NCBI GenBank assembly: GCA_017860335.1
Contig: JAFNAU010000106.1
Location: 1-12,901, forward strand
Source of the DNA: Bacteroidota bacterium
Lineage (GTDB): Bacteria; Bacteroidota; Bacteroidia; Bacteroidales; Paludibacteraceae
DNA: 12,901 nucleotides
Direction of reading: 5' to 3'
The position numbers and the translations under genes are program-made. This document shows, piece by piece, positions 7,568 to 12,901 of the stretch (the first letter of the stretch is position 1; every line of letters starts with the position of its first letter). The notes beneath the pieces were generated by a model, which ran no database searches, was not told the DNA's origin, and saw nothing but the letters and a program-made list of their open reading frames with translations.

Positions 7568-8833
7568 TCAGGGCATTATCATACTGATAAACAGCGCGAT
7601 ATTGAGAGCCGTAACTACCGCACCCAGCAAATACAGGATAATCTTTGTAAAGGCGCGGTTTTTGTATTTTCCCATCACCTTTTCGGAGGAAGTGAGGTAA
7701 ACCTGCGAAAAGATAGTAATTGGCAACTGAATACTCAGTATCATTTGTGAAATGATCAGTCCCTTGAACGGATTGCTGATAAGCAGGATGATGAGAAACG
7801 CGATGATGATGGAAATTCCGACCCCCATGCGCGAGTGATTGTCTTTGATGTCGTAGGGTTCGCTATACATTCCGGCAAATATTGTTCCGGCTGCCATGCC
7901 CGAAGTGGTGGTGGATGCTATGCCCGAAAAGAGCAGTGCAACCGCGAAGACGATAGCGGCATTGTTACCCAGAAGCGGTGTAAGCAGATGATTGGCTTGC
8001 TGAAGTTCCGAAACAGGTGTTTTAGTCTGAAAAAAAGTAGCAGCAGCCAGCAGGATCATGGCGCTGTTGATAGCCCACCCGATAAGCATCGAAAGCAGGG
8101 TATCGAAAAACTCGTATTTTAGCTGTTTTTTTATCACCTTTTCGTCCTGTAGATTCCACTGACGGCTCTGAATAACTTCGGAGTGCAGGAACAGATTGTG
8201 AGGCATCACCACGGCTCCAAGCACACTCATAATTACCAGCATGGAACCTTTCGGGAAACCTGGCGTTACCCACCCCACCATAGCGCTGTTCCAGTCAATA
8301 TTCACGAGCGAGAGTTCGTACAGGAACGACAAGCCGATGATGGATACAAAGGCAATGATCCATTTCTCGATGGCTTTGTAGGAATTGGTAAACAGCATAA
8401 TCAGCACAAAAACCATTACCAGCAGCGCTCCCGCCCGCATGGGAACGTCAAAGAGCATATTCAGCGCGATAGCTCCGCCCAGTATCTCGGCCAGCGAAGT
8501 GGAAACCGAGGCGCCCATCCCCGACAACAGCAGCAGTCTGGAATAACGGGGTTTCATGTGAATGGTGGCAGCTTCCGAAAGGCAAAGTCCCGTGGCAATT
8601 CCCAGGTGAGCCACGTTGTGCTGCAACAGGATAAGCATGATGGTGGAGAGTGTCACCATCCACAGCAACGCATATCCAAAATCGGCTCCGGCAGCCAGGT
8701 TCGAAGCCCAGTTACCCGGATCGATAAAGCCAACCGTAACCAGCAGCCCGGGACCAATGTATTTGAAGATATCCAGCCCGCCAAACTGCGGTTTGTGTTC
8801 TTTTGCGTCAAAGTTCTTTAAAAATCCAAACAT
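7568..8833 (-). CDS. mntH: NRAMP-family Mn2+/Fe2+ transporter
   Basis: Inner-membrane protein of 421 residues with about 11 hydrophobic segments. The two unwound-helix metal-binding motifs of NRAMP proteins are intact: DPGN (38-41) in TM1 and MPHN (210-213) in TM6, with A207 at the usual place. The methionine in TM6 marks a true transition-metal importer, unlike the magnesium- or aluminium-type relatives that lack it. It imports Mn2+ and probably Fe2+ with protons. N-terminal residues 1-20 are hydrophilic and cytosolic. I found no Mn riboswitch or clear MntR box in the 170-base leader; the inverted repeat at 8980-9009 is distant and may instead end the neighbouring array. It stands alone and forms the left flank of the cassette array. 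Start: ATG at 8833. Confidence 0.93.
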   Translation of the reverse strand: MFGFLKNFDAKEHKPQFGGLDIFKYIGPGLLVTVGFIDPGNWASNLAAGADFGYALLWMVTLSTIMLILLQHNVAHLGIATGLCLSEAATIHMKPRYSRLLLLSGMGASVSTSLAEILGGAIALNMLFDVPMRAGALLVMVFVLIMLFTNSYKAIEKWIIAFVSIIGLSFLYELSLVNIDWNSAMVGWVTPGFPKGSMLVIMSVLGAVVMPHNLFLHSEVIQSRQWNLQDEKVIKKQLKYEFFDTLLSMLIGWAINSAMILLAAATFFQTKTPVSELQQANHLLTPLLGNNAAIVFAVALLFSGIASTTTSGMAAGTIFAGMYSEPYDIKDNHSRMGVGISIIIAFLIILLISNPFKGLIISQMILSIQLPITIFSQVYLTSSEKVMGKYKNRAFTKIILYLLGAVVTALNIALFISMIMP

Positions 8834-8979
8834 AATAATTGTAATAAATCTGGTTTCCCGCGTTTCAGATAAAACTATTCAGAGAGTAGCCCACAGCCAT
8901 GAGGACAAAATTAAGCAATTTATCCGGATTGTCCGGCATTTCAGCCCATCACACGGAATAACTCCGAATGCTCCTAAAA

Positions 8980-9009
8980 AGTTCAGGCATTTGTTATTTT
9001 TGCTGAACT
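8980..9009 (-). terminator. Possible weak terminator at the end of the cassette array
   Basis: AGTTCAG (8980-8986) pairs with CTGAACT (9003-9009); one bulge allows two more pairs. Read on the minus strand the hairpin is followed by TTTTT (8975-8979), so it could stop transcripts leaving the array before mntH. It overlaps the outer core of the last repeat. An operator for mntH is the alternative. Confidence 0.35.
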
Positions 9010-9165
9010 ATACGAAAAAAGCTATGCTGAGACCTGTAAACGAAAAGAATGTTCCAATTCCTGGAGTTTTCGCTGGCAGTTAGCTGGCAGATAAAGTGAA
9101 TGAGGGAGAAAAACTGCCGGAATGCACGTCAGCCAGCCAATGAACAGAGGCGTGTGTTATGTGGC
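9008..9165 (-). repeat. attC-like site of cassette 1 (terminal, outer end degenerate)
   Basis: It begins at the core GTTATGTGGC (9156-9165), 8 bases after the stop of the cassette 1 gene. The middle (9071-9150) is closely related to the second half of the site at 10335-10502: shared words include AAAGTGAATG, AAACTGCCGGAATGCAC and GTCAGCCAGCC. The far end (9008-9030, CTATACG...GCTATGCTG) lines up with the conserved CTATAACGACCGAGGCTATG of the other two sites but has lost several bases, so the array boundary may no longer recombine. Confidence 0.6.
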
Positions 9166-9173
9166 GTAATTTG

Positions 9174-10265
9174 TTATTGTATGAATTTTTCTTTAGGAAT
9201 TGAGTAGATTCCTCCGTTCCAAAATCCAATGTATATTTTCGAGTTAAATTCTTTGATAAAATACGTTCTGCCGTTTGGCAAACCTTTTGACACAAGTTTC
9301 TTTTCTGTAAAATCAGAAAGTGAATAAGAAGTCATGTTTGTGGCAGAAGAATAATCTATGATTTTATTGTCAATAGCATCAACCTCAAAAACATAGTCAA
9401 AGTCAATGTTCATAGACCATTTCCATTCACGACAATCTACAGATTGTTCAATTTGTTTTTCACCAAATTGATAGATAATATCTTCTTTCCCAAAGACAGC
9501 CTTATTGTTTTCAAAATTGGCTATTTCACCCGTTGGTTTTACAAAATAAGTTCCATTTCCGCTAGTGGATATGAAAAAGTTCTTCCCAATTGCTTTAATA
9601 TTGTATATTTTTTTGTTCCATGCTAAATCATTAATATCGATTAATCTGTTAAACTTTGGGTCTATACCTTCTTGATTAATATTTAAATCGATAATTGCCA
9701 GATGATGAATTCCGCCCTGATCTTTAGGTTGGTTTCTACGATAAGATGTCACAATTATACCAATTTGACCACTTGAATTTACCGCAAAATACTTATATTC
9801 ATGTCCATATTCAAAAAAAGGCTTAATCTGATACCCATAAATGTCACTATTAGGGAAGATATTAGTGTTGATTGATTTAGGAAGTAAATTATCCTTTTTG
9901 GTTGAGTAAAAGTCAAATTGTAATGAATCAACTTTGCTTTCTGTAGACAGTTTTAGGTAATTGGCCAGAACATAGAAATCCTTTGAAAGAAATCCTCCTT
10001 TGTAATTTGGCATGAAATTTTTAGTGTCAACTGTTCTTTCCTCAATAATTTTTTCGCTGTTGTCCACTCGGATAAATTTATCTGGCGATAAAAGCAACAT
10101 TTCATTTCCATCTATTGAACAAGCATTAAATGCTTTGCCGTAAAAAACATCTTTTACACTTAATTTCTCGCTGTATGACCATTGGCTTTCAATTTCTACA
10201 TTGTCTTTTTCACAGCTGAACAATAGCAATGTCGCAAATATAAATACTGGAATTTTTCTTTTCAT
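9174..10265 (-). CDS. Cassette 1 cargo: lipoprotein of unknown function
   Basis: A 363-residue lipoprotein: a basic start, a hydrophobic stretch and the lipobox LLFSC with the lipidated cysteine at residue 18. The following EKDN resembles the acidic export signal that sends Bacteroidota lipoproteins to the outer face of the outer membrane. The mature part is beta-rich, with recurring short strands ending in G-N/G-G turns (for example STSGNGTYFVKPTGE and IYIGFWNGGIYSI), which could form a propeller; no catalytic motif is recognised. AT-rich, unlike the mntH gene next to it. The ATG at 10265 lies 78 bases inside the cassette boundary, enough room for its own promoter, though no clear -7 box is seen. 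Its stop is 8 bases from the attC-like core. Function unknown. Confidence 0.8.
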   Translation of the reverse strand: MKRKIPVFIFATLLLFSCEKDNVEIESQWSYSEKLSVKDVFYGKAFNACSIDGNEMLLLSPDKFIRVDNSEKIIEERTVDTKNFMPNYKGGFLSKDFYVLANYLKLSTESKVDSLQFDFYSTKKDNLLPKSINTNIFPNSDIYGYQIKPFFEYGHEYKYFAVNSSGQIGIIVTSYRRNQPKDQGGIHHLAIIDLNINQEGIDPKFNRLIDINDLAWNKKIYNIKAIGKNFFISTSGNGTYFVKPTGEIANFENNKAVFGKEDIIYQFGEKQIEQSVDCREWKWSMNIDFDYVFEVDAIDNKIIDYSSATNMTSYSLSDFTEKKLVSKGLPNGRTYFIKEFNSKIYIGFWNGGIYSIPKEKFIQ

Positions 10266-10334
10266 ATGTCGTCGTTAATTTGTTTTTTGCAGTCTTTTTA
10301 TATACAGAACCAAGTTGTTTTATTTTTTTATTAT

Positions 10335-10502
10335 GCCACATAACGACCGAGGCTATGGGCATCCTGCGGTTTGCGGGAGCATTCGCTGTCCGCCAGCTGG
10401 CGGACAAAGTGAATGCGGGAGCAAAACTGCCGGAATGCACTGCTTGTCCGGATCTATCGGAGTCAGCCAGCCTGTGAACATAAGAGCATGTATTAGGGGC
10501 TA
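10335..10502 (-). repeat. attC-like site of cassette 2
   Basis: A 168-base site between the Fic gene stop and the leader of cassette 1. Cores: AGCCCCTAATAC (minus strand, 10490-10502 side) and GTTATGTGGC (10335-10344). The right-hand 51 bases, 10340-10390, match 11764-11814 at 49 of 51 positions. The apex holds an 18-base perfect palindrome, GTCCGCCAGCTGGCGGAC (10388-10405), flanked by GAGCATTC and GAATGCGGGAGC, so a long folded single strand is likely, as for attC sites whose variable terminal structure forms the hairpin tip. Confidence 0.65.
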
Positions 10503-10516
10503 GATGCCTGTTGATA

Positions 10517-11647
10517 TCATGTTGTTGAAATTTTTGGAATTCGTAAATTCTTCGGACTAACAATCAGATAATTTGTTTTCTTTCCAGTGTCTTCCGATTT
10601 CAATATTTCTTTTTCAACTAAGTCCTGTAAATCTCGCAAAGCTGTATCAGTTGAACAATCAGCTAATTTTGCGTAGGTTGAAGTTCGTAAAAATCCAACC
10701 TCCTTATCGTAATTGTCGTACAAATAATTAATTATTTTTCGTTGTCTCTCGTTTATAGAAGTAAATTTATGTTTTTCCCAGAAGTGTGATTTGTCAAGAA
10801 TAATCTCCAAATTCTTTTCACTTGCAAGTAACGCTCTCTCGAAACAGGCTAAAAACCAGAGCAAATAAGTCGTAATGTCGCTTGTTCCTTTCTGCGTTTT
10901 TTCAATAATTTCGTTATACTGTTTATGTTCCTTGAAAATCTGGTTGGACATACTGTAAAATCTGATTTTACTTCCTTCACTTCGAGCTAAAAGCATATCC
11001 ATAATTGCTCGGGCAAGTCGCCCGTTGCCGTCATCAAAGGGGTGAATGGTAACAAACCAAAAATGCGAGATAGCTGATTTCAAAACTAAATCCATCTGAT
11101 TTTCCTTATTCAACCAATTCAGAAATATGTCCATTTCTAATGAAACTTTTTCTGGAGCTGGGGCTTCAAAATGTACTTTTTCTCTACCAAATGCCCCGGA
11201 AACAACTTTCATTCCTGCCGATCGAAAACGTCCAACATCAATTTTTATATGTCCACTGAAACCTGATTGAAATAGTGAGTTGTGCCAACCAAAAAGTCGT
11301 TCGTCAGAAAGAGGTTTTTTATAATTCTGAGTTGCGTCCAAAAGAACATCAACAATACCCTCAATATTTCGTGGTGTAGATACAAATTCAGCTCCTTCAA
11401 TACCTAATTTTCGGGCAATAGAAGAGCGAACAAGTTCAGGATTAAGAAATTCACCTTCAATTTTAGACGTGTCAATAACTTCCAAAATTAGAGATTCCAA
11501 TGTTGCACGCTCGATTAAGTCGAAACCCAATCTTTCCATATGTCCGAGCAATCTACCTTGTAAATGTCTTACTGAGGCTAATATTGGTAAAATCTTTTCG
11601 TTATCCCAAACAAAATTGTACCAGTTTTCTCTTTCGTGTATATACAT
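10517..11647 (-). CDS. Cassette 2 cargo: Fic-domain AMP-transferase with wHTH
   Basis: A 376-residue solitary Fic protein. The N-terminal domain (about 1-65, NWYNFVWDNEK and RHLQGRLLG) is the DUF4172 type. It ends in the class II inhibitory helix motif TSKIEG (60-65, pattern S/T-xxx-E-G/N), whose glutamate blocks ATP gamma-phosphate binding. The catalytic motif HPFDDGNGRLAR (202-213) is complete, so AMPylation of a protein target is predicted, kept low by self-inhibition. A winged helix-turn-helix at about 296-361 could bind DNA and control its own gene; a matching repeat lies just upstream (11653-11700). Start: the ATG at 11647 is chosen over a GTG at 11659 that lies in this repeat. Its stop is 15 bases from the attC-like core. 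Role: regulatory or toxin-like; no separate antitoxin gene is seen. Confidence 0.9.
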   Translation of the reverse strand: MYIHERENWYNFVWDNEKILPILASVRHLQGRLLGHMERLGFDLIERATLESLILEVIDTSKIEGEFLNPELVRSSIARKLGIEGAEFVSTPRNIEGIVDVLLDATQNYKKPLSDERLFGWHNSLFQSGFSGHIKIDVGRFRSAGMKVVSGAFGREKVHFEAPAPEKVSLEMDIFLNWLNKENQMDLVLKSAISHFWFVTIHPFDDGNGRLARAIMDMLLARSEGSKIRFYSMSNQIFKEHKQYNEIIEKTQKGTSDITTYLLWFLACFERALLASEKNLEIILDKSHFWEKHKFTSINERQRKIINYLYDNYDKEVGFLRTSTYAKLADCSTDTALRDLQDLVEKEILKSEDTGKKTNYLIVSPKNLRIPKISTT

Positions 11648-11652
11648 AATTA

Positions 11653-11700
11653 TTTTCACCGCATAATTTGCGGTAAAAATAGAGTTTTTTCACCGCAAAA
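11653..11700 (-). promoter_or_regulatory. Candidate autoregulatory operator of the Fic gene
   Basis: ACCGCA occurs at 11658-11663 and 11692-11697, both within the word TTTTCACCGCA, and in reverse as TGCGGT at 11669-11674, within TTTGCGGTAAAA. The first two copies form a 6-base inverted repeat across 5 bases. The cluster ends 6 bases before the start codon, so a bound protein, plausibly the wHTH of the Fic protein itself, would block transcription or initiation. The binding partner is inferred. Confidence 0.55.
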
Positions 11701-11758
11701 GCAAATTTTAAACATAAAAACTGTAAAAAGTTTTACTCCGCATTTTGTTTCCTGCACC

Positions 11759-11986
11759 GGCCTATAACGACCGAGGCTATGGGCATCCTGCGGTTTGCTG
11801 GAGCGTTCGCTGTCGTGAAACAACAAGGGAAATGCGGGCGCAAAATCTATGTCGCGATATACATTGATGTTATCAGGCGTGTGTTGCTATTCCCTTTGCT
11901 AATTCTTCCCTGTTTGATTGCAAATATCTCAAATTTCTCACAATCTGAAATATCTTGCAAACATACGAGGCGTGTATTATGGGCTA
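11759..11986 (-). repeat. attC-like site of cassette 3, possibly composite
   Basis: A 228-base site. Cores: AGCCCATAATAC (minus strand, 11974-11986 side) and GTTATAGGCC (11759-11768). Bases 11764-11814 match the site at 10340-10390 almost exactly; the rest is unrelated to the other sites, with inverted words TTGCAA (11918-11923 and 11955-11960). An internal AGGCGTGTGTTGC (11875-11887) resembles the core-proximal end of the cassette 1 site (AGGCGTGTGTTATGTGGC), so two sites may have fused around a lost or empty cassette. Confidence 0.6.
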
Positions 11987-11992
11987 GGCATT

Positions 11993-12649
11993 TCATTTGG
12001 ATTGTATTTTCTTTAGCCAAATTCTATTCAATGAGTCTCTTTCTGCAAATTCGTTCGCCTTCTCCTTTTCCAGTGTTACGTCAATCGGAAGAAAGTCACA
12101 TGGTAAGCCACGTTTAATGACTTTGTCTATAAGTTTCTCTTTATTGAAAGTTAGATAATACATTTCAGGTTCAAATATGGTTCCCAAATGTTTATAGGTA
12201 GTCTCACCTTTTTTTTCTTTTTCCTTATTCTGTAAGTAAGTTTTATATTCGATAGGAAAATGCTTTCTCATGAGTCTCAACATTTCTTCGTCTTTAAGTT
12301 TGAAGAAGTTCTTTTCTTTATCATGATTTACTAATCCAGAATACATTGTAAACAAAACATCGTTGTTGTTTATTCTACATATAAAATGATATGGAAACAT
12401 TTCCAATATATCAGTTCCGTCTATTGCACCTATAACATACCTCGTTATAGAGTTGCTCTTTTCTATACAATATACATTTAGAACGTACGATCTGTCGCTA
12501 ATAGAATCTATAAAGTTGTTATATTTAATGATTTCTCTTTCTAGTTCTTTATTGTTAAGCTCTAAATACACTTCATCTTTTTCCTTGTTTTTAGCACAAG
12601 CAACTAAAAACAAAGTTATAAATATCCAAAATAATTTTCTTGTTCTCAT
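11993..12649 (-). CDS. Cassette 3 cargo: small lipoprotein of unknown function
   Basis: Start set at the ATG at 12649 (218 residues), because the longer frame begins with a GTG inside the recombination core. The signal ends in the lipobox FLVAC with the lipidated cysteine at residue 18, followed by a lysine- and glutamate-rich linker. The mature part alternates charged helices and short strands (for example VLNVYCIEKSN and RYVIGAIDG); no family is recognised. The ATG is only 27 bases from the cassette boundary, leaving no room for a promoter inside the cassette, so expression should come from beyond the array end, as for first cassettes in integrons. Its stop lies 7 bases from the attC-like core. 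Very AT-rich. Confidence 0.75.
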   Translation of the reverse strand: MRTRKLFWIFITLFLVACAKNKEKDEVYLELNNKELEREIIKYNNFIDSISDRSYVLNVYCIEKSNSITRYVIGAIDGTDILEMFPYHFICRINNNDVLFTMYSGLVNHDKEKNFFKLKDEEMLRLMRKHFPIEYKTYLQNKEKEKKGETTYKHLGTIFEPEMYYLTFNKEKLIDKVIKRGLPCDFLPIDVTLEKEKANEFAERDSLNRIWLKKIQSK

Positions 12650-12677
12650 CTTCCTTTTTTTAATGCTTGCCCATAAC

Positions 12678-12735
12678 ACGTATATATATTCAGTTGAAAC
12701 TGGATATGTTCAGTACAACTGAGCATATATTACAT
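12678..12735 (-). other. attI-like junction next to the first cassette
   Basis: The segment abutting the outermost core (GCCCATAAC, 12669-12677) holds two small palindromes 20 bases apart: CAGTTGAAACTG (12691-12702) and CAGTACAACTG (12711-12721). The outer arms TCAGTT (12690-12695) and AACTGA (12717-12722) also pair, and ATATAT lies on both sides. It has no attC-like repeat of its own, so it fits the place of an attI site. A promoter or operator region is the alternative. Confidence 0.35.
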
Positions 12736-12898
12736 TCACCTTTGCGAAGAAAATAAATAAGTAGCTGTAATTTATCGACACACAAAACCTTACTGTTTTT
12801 ACTTCGAAACCCTTAGTGGTGATATGAGTATATATCTCTGTTGTTTTGCTGCTCGAATGTCCTAATAAACTCTGGATATCCTGAAACTTAGTTTCCGG
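12710..12898 (-). pseudogene. Tyrosine recombinase C-terminus, apparently broken
   Basis: On the minus strand from 12898 the frame reads PETKFQDIQSLLGHSSS then KTTEIYTHITTKGF, the C-terminal active-site region of tyrosine recombinases. The LLGH histidine and the nucleophile tyrosine of TTEIYTH are both present with the normal spacing of nine residues. A TAA at 12899-12901 is in frame just ahead of this, where the family normally continues upstream toward the HxLR box. After TTKGF the frame runs on for 35 unusual residues to TGA at 12710-12712, longer than the normal tail. Both points suggest decay, but the rest lies outside the window. The TTEIYTH form is nearer to Xer/phage-like integrases of Bacteroidota than to class 1 IntI (TTMIYTH), so calling it IntI is uncertain. 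Confidence 0.65.
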
Positions 12899-12901
12899 TT
12901 A

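Larger units (their letters stand above)
9008..12677 (-). mobile_element. Integron-like array of three gene cassettes
   Basis: Three genes in the same direction are separated by related GC-rich repeats that start 7-15 bases after each stop codon. Each unit begins and ends with complementary cores: GTTATGTGGC/GCCACATAAC for cassette 1 (exact), GTTATAGGCC with AGCCCCTAATAC for cassette 2, and GTTATGGGC with AGCCCATAATAC for cassette 3. The cores match within a cassette better than within a repeat, as expected if each unit entered as a circle recombined at G|TT. Taking that cut, cassettes span about 12676-11768, 11767-10344 and 10343-9013. A recombinase C-terminus flanks the right end. Differences from classic integrons: the core reads GTTAT rather than the GTTRRRY consensus, and the recombinase points the same way as the cassettes. 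The gene bodies look AT-richer than the backbone genes. Confidence 0.72.

Noticed and set aside
8183..8821. 212-residue plus-strand frame
   Set aside because: Antisense to mntH, rich in His, Gln and Arg as expected from reverse reading of a membrane protein gene.
8834..8980. Manganese riboswitch or MntR box ahead of mntH
   Set aside because: No yybP-ykoY-like conserved loops and no convincing palindrome close to the start were found.
10210..10563. Small open frames running through the attC-like site at 10335-10502
   Set aside because: They translate repeat DNA and overlap the ends of the flanking genes, with no start signal or recognisable domain.
9008..11986. The three GC-rich repeats as a CRISPR array
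   Set aside because: Only three copies, 150-230 bases long, unequal, and separated by full genes of 0.7 to 1.2 kb.
11779..12117. 112-residue plus-strand frame starting in the site 3 repeat
   Set aside because: It runs from repeat DNA into the antisense of the cassette 3 lipoprotein gene; a by-product of the repeat.
9008..12677. Insertion sequences or a composite transposon
   Set aside because: No transposase gene or target duplications are seen, and the repeats follow gene ends in one orientation.
12647..12679. GTG start at 12679 for the cassette 3 lipoprotein
   Set aside because: It lies inside the recombination core and would put 10 charged residues ahead of a signal peptide that starts properly at 12649.

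Overview
The window looks like chromosomal DNA of a Bacteroidota bacterium, probably of the Bacteroidales type. This is inferred from AT-rich spacers, a TAnnTTTG-type -7 box, weak Shine-Dalgarno sites, lipoproteins with Bacteroidota-style export signals and the protein families present. No ribosomal RNA or other taxonomic marker is present, so the placement is an inference.

Left part (1-9000), ordinary backbone. In order: a secreted TIM-barrel protein resembling glycoside hydrolases (210-1442, +); an unrecognised cytosolic protein with an N-terminal helix-turn-helix-like segment (1875-3116, +) behind a 432-base spacer rich in inverted and direct repeats; a soluble M48 zinc peptidase with a TerB-like C-terminal domain (3182-4417, -); a beta-CASP metallo-beta-lactamase-fold RNase (4791-6200, +); an exported lactonase-type beta-propeller (6355-7455, +); and an NRAMP Mn/Fe transporter, mntH (7568-8833, -). 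Strong hairpin terminators sit between the two convergent gene pairs (3126-3162 and 7494-7541).

Right part (about 9008-12901), accessory. Three AT-rich genes, all on the minus strand, each end 7 to 15 bases before a GC-rich repeat of about 155 to 230 bases. They encode a lipoprotein, a Fic-domain AMP-transferase and another lipoprotein. The repeats start and end with short cores of the form GCCnATAAC / GTTATnGGC. The core at the 5' end of each gene unit matches the core at the 3' end of the same unit better than it matches its partner inside the same repeat, which is what integron gene cassettes (attC sites) show. Reading on the minus strand the order is: tyrosine recombinase C-terminus (12710-12898, in-frame stop at the window edge), a short attI-like junction with two small palindromes, cassette 3 (lipoprotein), cassette 2 (Fic), cassette 1 (lipoprotein), then the mntH flank. 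The recombinase points the same way as the cassettes, as in the inverted layout known from Treponema-type integrons, and appears to be broken. I read the region as an integron-like cassette array, possibly a fossil one. It is the most interesting part of the window.
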